A DNA stretch of 64,000 nt from Burkholderiales bacterium (GTDB lineage Bacteria; Pseudomonadota; Gammaproteobacteria; Burkholderiales; Burkholderiaceae_C): positions 62,001-126,000 of the forward strand of contig JAGWUS010000002.1 of NCBI GenBank assembly GCA_028868305.1, read 5' to 3'. The translations under genes were made by a program, and so were the position numbers. This document shows, in pieces, positions 55,270-63,063 of the stretch. Under the pieces are notes generated by a model, which searched no databases, was not told the DNA's origin, and saw only the letters and a program-made list of their open reading frames with translations. Every line of letters begins with the position of its first letter. Position 1 is the stretch's first letter.

Positions 55270-56304
55270 ATGAAGGGCGCACCTGAAGGGGGCGTATTGA
55301 AAAACGAGTTTTTAGAGCGTGAGCGCCAATCTTTGAAGGCGATGCGGACGCGCTGGAAGTTGAGAGGGTGGCACTTCACACCACTCGATAACCTAGATGG
55401 CGAAAACGACGTAATTGATTCACTCTACAGACTTCACGAATCGCCACTCTGTGGGATCGATATTGACAAAAGGCCGCTGGATTCAAATGTTGCGACTTTG
55501 ATTGAAGACTTAGAGGATTTGTACCGCCGGGCGTTGCTCCCTTGGGAGAAATTTCGAACTGTTTTCGAGTGTCGTTTAACCAAGCGTGATTATTTGCGAT
55601 GGCCTTACGGTACCTATAGCGCCGAAATTCGGAACGAGGCCCGCTACCGATTCTGGGAGCTAAAGACTACAACCCGTTTTTCTGTTAACGAGATTCCAAA
55701 CATTCAGGCGCTACAGAGAGTTAATTGGCCGTTTGATCCGATTACCGTATTGCATGTTGCAAGCCTGGCAGCAATGGTTTGCATTGTTGAATCGATAGAA
55801 GCCCTTGAGGGGGTTCTATCAAATTGGAAGATAGAGAGCCGTCCATATCTGAGTGGAAAGCCGTTTGAATGGCTAGCACTTAACGATCCCGAATATTTGG
55901 AATCCGCAATATTGGAAGTGCTGGAATCGGCCAACGAGAGGGAGTTCTATAGCGACAAAATTCGCGATGCGTTGGATTCGAAAAATCAGGCGGAATTGTG
56001 GTTATCTCAAGCCAACACGCTTGACTTTCACGATTCCGAAATTGAGAAGTTAAATAAGCGCATGGAGTTGGAGATATCAACAAAAATAAAGGCTGAAATC
56101 TCTGCGGCGGCAAGTAAATCGGCAAGATTGCCACGTGGCAAAGCTACATCGCTAACAGTGCAGGCTGTTGCCGACCACATCAAATCCCACCCTGGCGAAA
56201 AGCTTGATGCCGTTATTCAGGATTTGGCGGAAAAAACTAGCGTGAGTGCCAGCACGATTTATCGAAGGCTTGCGGAAGCTAAAAAACAAAATTTGCTGTC
56301 ATAA
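55270..56304 (+). CDS. Uncharacterised cargo protein with C-terminal HTH-like region
   Basis: 344 residues, clearly AT-richer than its neighbours, suggesting separate origin. The N-terminal 220 residues show no family I recognise (repeated acidic/aromatic segments such as DLEDLYRRALLPWEK and WPFDPITVLHVASLAAM). A charged coiled-coil-like stretch follows near residues 240-280, then a region (AVADHIKSHPGEKLDAVIQD ... VSASTIYRRLAEAKK) with HTH character at 300-340. Position in the element and base composition fit a cargo gene. Possible defence or regulatory role is unproven. Confidence 0.65.
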   Translation: MKGAPEGGVLKNEFLERERQSLKAMRTRWKLRGWHFTPLDNLDGENDVIDSLYRLHESPLCGIDIDKRPLDSNVATLIEDLEDLYRRALLPWEKFRTVFECRLTKRDYLRWPYGTYSAEIRNEARYRFWELKTTTRFSVNEIPNIQALQRVNWPFDPITVLHVASLAAMVCIVESIEALEGVLSNWKIESRPYLSGKPFEWLALNDPEYLESAILEVLESANEREFYSDKIRDALDSKNQAELWLSQANTLDFHDSEIEKLNKRMELEISTKIKAEISAAASKSARLPRGKATSLTVQAVADHIKSHPGEKLDAVIQDLAEKTSVSASTIYRRLAEAKKQNLLS

Positions 56305-56380
56305 CGCGCTGTGACAGTGACAGATAGCGGGGTGAAAAAACACACTTCAAACCTTACCAACCCTTGGAAAGGTCATAAAA

Positions 56381-56602
56381 GTGCAAGCAAACCACCCCGG
56401 ACAACCACAGCCCGAAAAGCTCTTGAGACTTCCCGACGTAGTGGCAAGAGTCGGACTTCAAAAATCTTCCATTTACGAGATGCTGGGGCGTACCCCGCCC
56501 GCGTTCCCGCGTCCGATCAAGTTGTCCCGGCGGGCCGTTTGCTGGCCGGATTCGGAAATTTCTCGGTGGATTGCCGAACGCATTAAATCCGGTGGCCAAT
56601 GA
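56381..56602 (+). CDS. AlpA-like (MerR-type) small DNA-binding protein
   Basis: 73 residues with GTG start. The segment LLRLPDVVARVGLQKSSIYE is a MerR-like HTH and FPRPIKLSRRAVCWPDSEI the wing typical of AlpA/phage excisionase regulators, which activate int or act as directionality factors. It is the first gene of a coupled operon: its stop overlaps the next start (ATGA at 56599). Confidence 0.88.
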   Translation: MQANHPGQPQPEKLLRLPDVVARVGLQKSSIYEMLGRTPPAFPRPIKLSRRAVCWPDSEISRWIAERIKSGGQ

Positions 56603-56859
56603 TGCGGACCGCGATCAAGAGCATGGATCAGGCCCGCGCTTTGCAAGAGGCCCGCAAGCTGTTCAAACACAGCTTTACCCCTGGCGATGCGATTTGGCGG
56701 CGGCACATCCGCAACGGATGGCAGACCGGATTTACAAAGGCAACGATTGTGGAATTGCTGCCCAATGGTGATTTACGGGTGACAGACAGCAAAACCCGCG
56801 AAGTGCTGGTACAAGGCCCGGCCTGGGCTGCCAGTGATCGTATCGGGCAAATCCTTTAA
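56599..56859 (+). CDS. Small hypothetical protein in the alpA-primase operon
   Basis: 86 residues: KSMDQARALQEARKLFKHSF, RHIRNGWQTGFTKATIVELL, and a short beta-rich tail. No known family. Overlaps alpA by 4 nt, so it belongs to the same operon. Might be an accessory to replication; unproven. Confidence 0.62.
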   Translation: MMRTAIKSMDQARALQEARKLFKHSFTPGDAIWRRHIRNGWQTGFTKATIVELLPNGDLRVTDSKTREVLVQGPAWAASDRIGQIL

Positions 56860-56869
56860 AGCGAACGCT

Positions 56870-57151
56870 ATGGGCACCCGCACCCCTCAAACCGACACCC
56901 GCCCGGCACAGGCTGAACGCGTTGCCGATTATCTGGAACTGCACTCCGATAGCACGTCAAAAGAGATTGACGCTGCCTGTGATGTGGGTTGTATCTCTAA
57001 GGTGCTTTCAGACATGCCCCGCATGGGCTACGGCTTGCGTAAGGCGTGGCGTTGTGTGATGTGTGCCAGTGGCAACCGCACCCGAAACGTGCGCACGTAT
57101 GCACTTATGCACAGACCAGCAACCCAGCCCGATTTTTTCCGCATTGCATGA
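56870..57151 (+). CDS. Small winged-helix-like protein preceding the primase
   Basis: 93 residues from ATG 56870 (MGTRTPQTDTRPAQAERVAD). The middle (DYLELHSDSTSKEIDAACDV) suggests a helical DNA-binding or winged-helix segment, followed by CVMCASGNRTRN. Stop overlaps the primase start (ATGA), so translation is coupled. Upstream alternative at 56834 adds 12 residues. Confidence 0.6.
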   Translation: MGTRTPQTDTRPAQAERVADYLELHSDSTSKEIDAACDVGCISKVLSDMPRMGYGLRKAWRCVMCASGNRTRNVRTYALMHRPATQPDFFRIA

Positions 57152-60096
57152 CACACAACAACATCACCCCCGACCTGATCCGGGCCGCCTTACAACACAT
57201 CCCGGCAAATCTGCCCCGCGATGAATGGGCACGCGTTGGCATGGCCATTAAGTCAGAGTACCCAGACGAAACGGGCCGCACTTTGTTTATGGACTGGAGC
57301 GCATCGGCGGACAGTTACGACCCCAAGGCGGCTAAATCAACCTGGCAGAGCATCAAGGCAGGCGGCGGCGTGGGCATTGGCACCCTGTTGCACCTGGCAA
57401 AGGAAAATGGCTTTGCAATGCCCGCATCTAATCAGGCACCCAGCAAACCAGACCCCGAAGCCGCGGCACGCGTAGCCCGTGAGCGGGCGTCCAATCAAAA
57501 AGCCGAACAGGCCCAGCAAGCGGCCGCCCATGCCCATGCAGCCAGCGAAGCTGCCGCGCTGTGGGCACTGGCCAGCGACACAGGAGAAAGCCCTTATTTG
57601 ATGCGCAAGGGCGTACAGCCCTACGGTGTGCGCTTTGCGTCTGATGGCTGGCTGTATGTGCCCATGCGGGATGACAGCGAAGCCCTGCACAACCTGCAAC
57701 GCATTGCCCCGGTTAAGCCTGAAGGCGGCGGGCCGGACAAGCTGTTTTTGAAGGGTGGGCGCAAGACCGGGCTGTTTCACTGGTGCGGTGATCCTGCGGG
57801 CGCTGCGGTGCTGTTGGTGGCTGAAGGCTACGCCACGGCCGCAAGCCTGCACCAGGCCACGGGCCGCCCGGTGGCTGTGGCTTTTGACGCGGGCAACCTG
57901 GCACACGTAGCAAAGGCACTGCGCAAGGTACACCCGGCCGCCTTGCTGGTGCTGTGTGGTGATGATGATTTACAGACCCTTGCAAAGACTGGCCACAACC
58001 CCGGCCGCGACAAGGCCACGGCGGCGGCTTGTGCGGTGCATGGCCTGGCAGTGTTCCCCGAAGGGCTTCCCGAAGGTGGCAGCGACTTTAACGACCTGCA
58101 CCAGGCCGCCGGGCTTGAGGCGGTGCGGCTGATTGTGGATTCTGCAATTGATGCCTTCAGCGATACACACCACGCGGCGCAAACGGCCGCACAGGCCGCG
58201 CAAACCGACAAGGCAGGCACAGGCAGCCAGAGCAAGCGGCGCAAGCCCAGCGGGGCCAATGGCGAACCGGGTGAAGCCAGCGAAGGCGACAGCGGCCGCA
58301 CCTTTGACCGCTTCACGGTTGACGATTCCGGCGTGTGGTTTAACGGGGTGGATCAACACGGCGACAGCAAGCCGCCCGAATGGGTGTGCAGTGCCTTGCA
58401 CGTGGAGGCTCTAACCCGTGACCAGGAAGGCGGCGGCTGGGGTTACTTGCTGGCCTTTGATGATCCGCTAGACCATGCAAAACAATGGGCGATGCCCGCC
58501 CGGATGTTGTCCGCCGATGGCGGCGAATACCGTGCCACGCTGCTAAATATGGGCCTGCGCATTGCGACCACACCCCGCGCCCGCAACCTGCTGACGCAAT
58601 ACATACAGACCCGCACGCCTGAAGAATTCGCAAGCTGCACCGACCGCATCGGTTGGCATGGCCGGGCCTATGTGTTGCCCCGCGAAACCATTGGAGATGA
58701 TGCAGAGCGCATCGTTTACCAGTCCGATAGCGCGATGGAAAACACGTTTCGCACCAAAGGCACGGCGGACCAATGGCGCGAGCGTGTGGGCGGTTTGTGT
58801 GTGGGCAATTCGCGGCTGGTGTTCGCGGTGGCGTGTGCCTTTGCCGGGCCACTGCTTCGCCCGGCGGGCATGGAAAGCGGTGGCTTTCATTACCGCGGCG
58901 ACAGTTCCAGCGGCAAGACCACGGCCTTAAAGCTGGCTGCCAGTGTGTACGGGGGCGAAAGCTATTTACAGCGGTGGCGATCCACGGACAACGCCCTAGA
59001 GGCCACGGCCGCACAGCACAGCGATTGCCTGCTGATCCTTGACGAACTGGCACAGATTGACCCCAAGACCGCGGGCGAGTGTGCCTATATGCTGGCCAAT
59101 GAACAGGGCAAGGCCCGCGCTACACGCACAGGCACACCACGGCAGCGACAAGCATGGCGGCTGTTGTTCTTGAGTGCTGGCGAGTTGTCGCTATCGGATC
59201 ACATGGCCGAAGGCCAAAAGCGAACCCGCACCGGTCAAGAAACCCGCATGGCTGATATTGCGGCCGATGCTGGGGCGGGCCTGGGTGCCTTTGAAAACCT
59301 ACACGGGCACAAAGGCGGGGCAGCGTTTGCAACCCACTGCACCCACCAGGCGAAAGCCATTTACGGCGCTACGGGCCATGCCTGGCTTGAATGGTGCGCG
59401 ACCCATGCCGACACGCTGAAGGCCAGCACACGCACGGCCGCCGATGCCCTGGCAGCCGCCATGATCCCCGAGGATTGCAGCGGGCAAGTTTCCCGCGTGG
59501 GGTCACGCTTTGCGCTGGTGGGCGCTGCGGGTGAGATGGCCACGGCCGCGGGCCTGACAGGCTGGCCAGTGGGCGAGAGTGAACGGGCCGCCCGTGCCTG
59601 CTTCAGTGCCTGGCTGGCTGCCCGTGGTGGCATCGGCAACGGTGAAATTGTGGCCATGCTGCGGGCGGTGCGGCGCTTTCTGGAGGGCCACGGCGAAGGC
59701 CGCTTTACATGGTGGCACCGGGCCGCGGACGATCACAACGCAAAGACATTGCAGCGGGCGGGCTATCGGCGCATGGTGGGCAGCGATGGCACCCCAATTA
59801 AGAACGACAGCGACCACCAGAGGGAGTACGGCGAACGGATGCCCGCTGCCCTGGCTGAAGATGTGAGCGTGGAGTATTTCGTTTTGCCCGAAGTATTCCG
59901 CGGTGAAGTCTGCAACGGCTTTGACTACCTGGCAGTTTGCCGGGTGCTCTTGGATCACGGCTGCATTAAGCCCGAATACAAAGCCGCGCCTGAATCTAAC
60001 CAGGTGAAGCGGTACGACACAAACCACCGATTGCCCGGCCTGGGTGCTGCCCGTTGCTACCGGATCACACCGGCCATATTCGGGCTTGATCTGTGA
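57148..60096 (+). CDS. Primase/helicase with PriCT-2, Toprim and DUF927 domains
   Basis: 982 residues. N-terminal PriCT-2-like segment (LPRDEWARVGMAIKSEYPDE), a Toprim domain (about 205-310; VAEGYATAASLHQATGRPVA, CGDDDLQTLAKTG), then DUF927 with Walker A GDSSSGKTT at about 588 and Walker B LLILDELAQID near 628. It is the expected P4-alpha-like replication module: unwinding and priming from an origin. ATG at 57148 overlaps the previous stop. A start at 57046 would add N-terminal residues that run in the wrong frame of the upstream gene. Iterons lie beyond its 3' end. Confidence 0.9.
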   Translation: MTHNNITPDLIRAALQHIPANLPRDEWARVGMAIKSEYPDETGRTLFMDWSASADSYDPKAAKSTWQSIKAGGGVGIGTLLHLAKENGFAMPASNQAPSKPDPEAAARVARERASNQKAEQAQQAAAHAHAASEAAALWALASDTGESPYLMRKGVQPYGVRFASDGWLYVPMRDDSEALHNLQRIAPVKPEGGGPDKLFLKGGRKTGLFHWCGDPAGAAVLLVAEGYATAASLHQATGRPVAVAFDAGNLAHVAKALRKVHPAALLVLCGDDDLQTLAKTGHNPGRDKATAAACAVHGLAVFPEGLPEGGSDFNDLHQAAGLEAVRLIVDSAIDAFSDTHHAAQTAAQAAQTDKAGTGSQSKRRKPSGANGEPGEASEGDSGRTFDRFTVDDSGVWFNGVDQHGDSKPPEWVCSALHVEALTRDQEGGGWGYLLAFDDPLDHAKQWAMPARMLSADGGEYRATLLNMGLRIATTPRARNLLTQYIQTRTPEEFASCTDRIGWHGRAYVLPRETIGDDAERIVYQSDSAMENTFRTKGTADQWRERVGGLCVGNSRLVFAVACAFAGPLLRPAGMESGGFHYRGDSSSGKTTALKLAASVYGGESYLQRWRSTDNALEATAAQHSDCLLILDELAQIDPKTAGECAYMLANEQGKARATRTGTPRQRQAWRLLFLSAGELSLSDHMAEGQKRTRTGQETRMADIAADAGAGLGAFENLHGHKGGAAFATHCTHQAKAIYGATGHAWLEWCATHADTLKASTRTAADALAAAMIPEDCSGQVSRVGSRFALVGAAGEMATAAGLTGWPVGESERAARACFSAWLAARGGIGNGEIVAMLRAVRRFLEGHGEGRFTWWHRAADDHNAKTLQRAGYRRMVGSDGTPIKNDSDHQREYGERMPAALAEDVSVEYFVLPEVFRGEVCNGFDYLAVCRVLLDHGCIKPEYKAAPESNQVKRYDTNHRLPGLGAARCYRITPAIFGLDL

Positions 60097-60290
60097 ACGC
60101 CATGCGATTGATCCAACACCAGGCAGTAGGCTACCCGTTGCCGTTGCCAGTGGCCAGCGTGAGCGGTTGCCGGGCCGCCCGGTGGGGGCGGTGCGGTGGT
60201 TTTCTTCGCGCTGCAAAAGTGTGCAAAGCATGGCACCAGACACCAAGGCAATGCAGGGCCGCACCTTGCTGCACTTCGCTGGAATGGTTT

Positions 60291-60378
60291 GTTCCCACTG
60301 TTCCCACTCCACGCGAAATAGTGGGAACAGAAAAAGCCTTATGAATCAACGCGTTCCCATTGTTCCCACTGTTCCCAC
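60291..60378. repeat. Right iteron-like array (GTTCCCAC)
   Basis: GTTCCCAC at 60291, 60300, 60362 and 60371, GTTCCCAT at 60353, and one inverted copy at 60321. Spacing is 9 bp. They are the reverse complement of the left array, so the two arrays face opposite ways around the primase gene. The 507-bp gap 60097-60603 holds nothing else that I can call; a small ORF starting at 60093 is not supported. Confidence 0.7.
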
Positions 60379-60603
60379 TCAAAAAAGCATTACCCCGATG
60401 CGCAACGCATGGCCGATGGTGGCTGCGCATGGTGGGCGGCTGGGTGTGTGGGCTAGAGGGTACCCCCCCCTTTCGGGTCCTTCCAGCGGCTTATGGATGC
60501 GGGACGTTGCGACCGCGAGAAAGTGCTAGCGGGTGAATTTCTGGATAGGTAAATCAGGCGTCAACCAGGGCCATATCGGTTCATTTTTCACAATAGGTAA
60601 ACC

Positions 60604-61185
60604 ATGCAACAAAAAGAACTCGCAACACTCTTGGACATATCCCCGGCGATGGTTTCACGCCTGGCCAAACGGGGGATGCCTACCGACAGCCTAGAGCGTG
60701 CCCAGCGATGGCGAAAGCGTCACCTTGAACCCGGCCGGGTAAAGGGCAGCCGGTACGACCCATCCCGCGAAGTTGCGGCAAACACCCCGGCGGCTGCAAT
60801 CGAGGTGCCCCCATTGCCCAGCGTGGTACTTTTTGAAATTGAAGACGCCGGGGCAATGGTTGACGCGGCGCTGATCCGTGGCAATCAGTACGGCGCTGCC
60901 ATACGCACCTGGCAATTGCGCGAACTGATCAGAACCCCGCGCCATTGGCTGGATTACCCCCGTCTGAGCGTGCGTGTGTGGTTGTCGTTGTTGGGGTACA
61001 TGACGCATCAAGACGCTGAAGTGCGAAATGCCCCCGATATGGGGACACTTCTAACGCCTGGCGAATACGGTGCACGTTGGTGTCCTGCATCCCCCTGGGC
61101 TGCCCATACGGTACTGTGTGATGCTTGCGATTGGGATGATGATGCGCTTAACGGCTATCCCGATCAGCCGGATGATGGCGACTGA
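60604..61185 (+). CDS. TerS (small terminase)-like HTH protein
   Basis: 193 residues. N-terminal HTH (LATLLDISPAMVSRLAKRGM) followed by SLERAQRWRKRHLEPGRV, the arrangement seen at the start of Nu1/small-terminase proteins that bind packaging sites. The rest (LLGYMTHQDAEVRNAPDMGT, acidic C-terminus DDGD) matches nothing I know. No large terminase gene is present, so if it packages it must redirect a helper phage. The assignment rests on the N-terminal region only. Confidence 0.55.
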   Translation: MQQKELATLLDISPAMVSRLAKRGMPTDSLERAQRWRKRHLEPGRVKGSRYDPSREVAANTPAAAIEVPPLPSVVLFEIEDAGAMVDAALIRGNQYGAAIRTWQLRELIRTPRHWLDYPRLSVRVWLSLLGYMTHQDAEVRNAPDMGTLLTPGEYGARWCPASPWAAHTVLCDACDWDDDALNGYPDQPDDGD

Positions 61186-61211
61186 GAGCCTTCACAGTTC
61201 AACACCCGAAG

Positions 61212-61238
61212 CCCGGCCAATGCGCCGGGTTTTCTTTT
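61212..61238 (+). terminator. Rho-independent terminator after the TerS-like gene
   Basis: CCCGG and CCGGG pair around an 8-nt loop, followed by TTTTCTTTT. It lies 27 bp after the stop at 61185. Confidence 0.8.
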
Positions 61239-61345
61239 GGCCTGGCAATAGGTACTCCCGGCCCAAATTTGAAAGCGGGTGATTTCGGCCGTGCCTGTTT
61301 TCTAGATTGCAGATTGTTTCTAAGGGGGTTGTATTGCAATCCGGT

Positions 61346-61387
61346 GGGGGGGCGTCAAAAGTCTGGAGCCCTTCCACTGGAAACCGA
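61346..61387. repeat. Packaging-site-like direct repeat, copy A
   Basis: A run of seven G, then CGTCAAAAGTCT, a variable 14-bp part, and GGAAACCGA. Paired with the copy at 61466. The G-run followed by TCAAA.GTCT recalls sequences upstream of small-terminase genes in many siphophages; I state this from memory and it needs checking. Confidence 0.5.
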
Positions 61388-61465
61388 TCTACCCACATAC
61401 CTCACACAGCCGGGAAATCATCAGGGGGGGTAAGCCTGCGACTGACAATGAGCGGCACTGGGTAA

Positions 61466-61506
61466 GGGGGGCATCAAAAGTCTAGGACTCATAGGCCGGA
61501 AACCGA
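61466..61506. repeat. Packaging-site-like direct repeat, copy B
   Basis: A run of six G, then CATCAAAAGTCT and GGAAACCGA at the same spacing as copy A, 119 bp away. The variable parts of A and B differ, so conservation is limited to the two blocks, the signature of protein-binding sites. Lies between the TerS-like terminator and the right arm-type repeats; the 548-bp gap 61186-61733 has no gene. Confidence 0.5.
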
Positions 61507-61577
61507 CCGTTTCCCGCTTTTTTTGCGTGCGCAAGTTTCGAGGGGGTGGGGTACCACTTAGAGGCGGTTGCTAAAAG

Positions 61578-61628
61578 TGCCCCCATTTTCTGAAATACTG
61601 CCCCCAAAAGTGCCCCCATGTGCCCCTA
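61578..61628. promoter_or_regulatory. Right arm-type repeats
   Basis: TGCCCCCA at 61578, 61599 and 61611, and TGCCCCTA at 61621, all in the orientation of those at the left end. Spacings are 21, 12 and 10 bp, irregular but close to helical turns. They lie 100-150 bp inside attR. Confidence 0.65.
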
Positions 61629-61683
61629 GAACGTGGCACACTTCACCGGACGCTATCGCACAACGAAAGCGGATTCTTAGAGA

Positions 61684-61723
61684 GAAAAAGAAAAAGCCCG
61701 GAAGCTTTTAGTCGCTTGCGGGC
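61684..61723 (-). terminator. Terminator of tRNA-Arg, inside the element's right end
   Basis: On the minus strand GCCCG pairs with CGGGC, with an inner AAGC/GCTT pairing, then a T-rich tract (A-rich run at 61684-61695). The element's right end therefore supplies termination for tRNA-Arg after integration. Confidence 0.75.
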
Positions 61724-61726
61724 CTA

Positions 61727-61754
61727 TCTATGGTGCCCCCGACAGGAATCGAAC
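61727..61754. other. attR (tRNA-Arg 3' end)
   Basis: TCTATGGTGCCCCC and GACAGGAATCGAAC: the intact copy of the core, overlapping the acceptor stem and T-arm end of tRNA-Arg. It matches attL at 52219 over the first 13 bases, then with one C indel. Confidence 0.75.
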
Positions 61755-61805
61755 CTGTATCTGCCCCTTAGGAGGGGGCCGTTCTATCCATTGAACTACG
61801 GAGAC
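61731..61805 (-). tRNA. tRNA-Arg (CCT anticodon)
   Basis: Minus-strand, 75 nt with encoded CCA. The acceptor 5' GTCTCCG pairs with CGGGGGC, tolerating two G-U pairs; the anticodon loop CTCCTAA has CCT; the T-arm is CAGGTTCGATTCCTG. Its 3' end is the integration target of the element, and the tRNA is restored by the integrated copy. Confidence 0.95.
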
Positions 61806-61836
61806 TGAGCCGGGATTGTAAGGGTCGCCGGCTGGC

Positions 61837-63063
61837 CTATTTTGTCAGGTGGCGCATGGCCTCTTCCAGCCCCTTGAGCGTGAGCGGATACATTTTCTGC
61901 TGCATGATCTGCTGGATGACGCTGATGCTCTGACGGTACTGCCAGACGCCTTGCGGCTCGGGGTTGATCCAGGCGAATTTGGGGAAGGTGCTGATCAGGC
62001 GCTGCAGCCATTCGGCCCCGGCCTCTTCGTTGTTGTATTCCACGCTTCCGCCCGGCTGCAGGATTTCGTAGGGGCTCATGGTGGCATCGCCAACAAAGAT
62101 GAGCTTGTAATCCTTGTTGTATTTGCGCAGGATGTCCCAGGTGTTGAACTTCTCGGCAAAACGGCGCCGGTTGTTCTTCCACATGAAGTCATACACGCAA
62201 TTGTGGAAGTAATAAAACTCCAGGTGTTTGAACTCGGTCTTGGTGGCGCTGAACAATTCTTCCACGCGGGCAATGTGCTCGTCCATGGTGCCGCCCACGT
62301 CCATGAGCAGCAGCACCTTGACGTTGTTGTGGCGCTCGGGCCGCATCTTGATGTCCAGGTAGCCCGCATTGGCGGCTGTACGGCTGATGGTTTCGTCCAG
62401 GTCCAGCTCGTCTTCATGGCCTTCGCGGGCGAACTTGCGCAGGCGGCGCAGCGCCACCTTGATGTTGCGGGTGCCCAGTTCCTGGGTGTCGTCGTAATCC
62501 TTGTAGGCGCGCTGGTCCCACACCTTGACGGCACTCTTGTTTCGGCCCTTGTCCTGGCCGATGCGGATGCCCTGCGGGTTCTGACCGTAGGCGCCAAAGG
62601 GCGACGTGCCGCCGGTACCGATCCACTTGCTGCCCCCTTCGTGGCGTTCTTTCTGCTCCTCAAAACGCTTCTTGAGCGTTTCCATGAGTTCGTCCCAACC
62701 CATCTTCTGGATCTTGGCCAGTTCTTCGGGGTTGAGATTGAGTTCCAGGTTCTTGCGCAACCACTCCAGAGGAATTTCCTTGGTGAAGTCGGCAATCATC
62801 TCCACACCCTTGAAATAGGCGGCAAAGGCACGGTCGAACTTGTCGTAGTGCTTTTCGTCCTTGACCAGTGTGGTGCGACTCAGGTAGTAAAAGTCGTCAA
62901 TCTTGTAGCCGCTGCTGTAGGCCTCATTGAAGGTGTCGGTTTCGGAAGGGGCAGAGTTGGGGCCGACCACACCTTTCTTCAGGGCCTCCAGCAGCGTGAG
63001 GTATTCCTTGACCGATACCGGCAGTTTGGCCGAGCGCAAGGTGTAGAAAAAGTCCAGCAGCAT
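61837..63063 (-). CDS. VWA-domain protein (CoxE-like)
   Basis: 408 residues. N-terminal helical region (FFYTLRSAKLPVSVKEYLTL), then a C-terminal VWA domain with a degenerate MIDAS site (LLLMDVGGTMDEHI). CoxE-like proteins often partner a MoxR ATPase in maturing metalloenzymes; the partner gene is not here, being expected upstream beyond the acetyltransferase. Function in this organism unknown. The ATG abuts the upstream stop (TAAATG). Confidence 0.85.
   Translation of the reverse strand: MLLDFFYTLRSAKLPVSVKEYLTLLEALKKGVVGPNSAPSETDTFNEAYSSGYKIDDFYYLSRTTLVKDEKHYDKFDRAFAAYFKGVEMIADFTKEIPLEWLRKNLELNLNPEELAKIQKMGWDELMETLKKRFEEQKERHEGGSKWIGTGGTSPFGAYGQNPQGIRIGQDKGRNKSAVKVWDQRAYKDYDDTQELGTRNIKVALRRLRKFAREGHEDELDLDETISRTAANAGYLDIKMRPERHNNVKVLLLMDVGGTMDEHIARVEELFSATKTEFKHLEFYYFHNCVYDFMWKNNRRRFAEKFNTWDILRKYNKDYKLIFVGDATMSPYEILQPGGSVEYNNEEAGAEWLQRLISTFPKFAWINPEPQGVWQYRQSISVIQQIMQQKMYPLTLKGLEEAMRHLTK

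Larger units (their letters stand above)
52219..61745. mobile_element. Integrative element at tRNA-Arg(CCT), satellite-like
   Basis: About 9.5 kb bounded by a direct repeat of the tRNA 3' end (TCTATGGTGCCCC plus GACAG, with a C indel). Content: integrase, short iterated repeats, an XRE-like HTH protein, RadC-like, two small unknowns, an AlpA-like activator, a 982-residue primase/helicase, a TerS-like HTH protein and packaging-like direct repeats. It has no structural or conjugation genes, so it is not a full prophage or ICE. I infer a P4/PICI-type satellite; P4-like integrative plasmids remain possible. Confidence 0.75.

Noticed and set aside
60093-60344. Small plus-strand ORF overlapping the primase end
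   Set aside because: The frame mostly reads through the GTTCCCAC array; no homology cues.
53573-60378. CRISPR-like interpretation of the repeat arrays
   Set aside because: Repeats are 8-11 bp with no spacers and no cas genes nearby; they behave like iterons.
52219-61745. Complete prophage or ICE
   Set aside because: No structural, lysis, relaxase or conjugation genes; length is far below a prophage.
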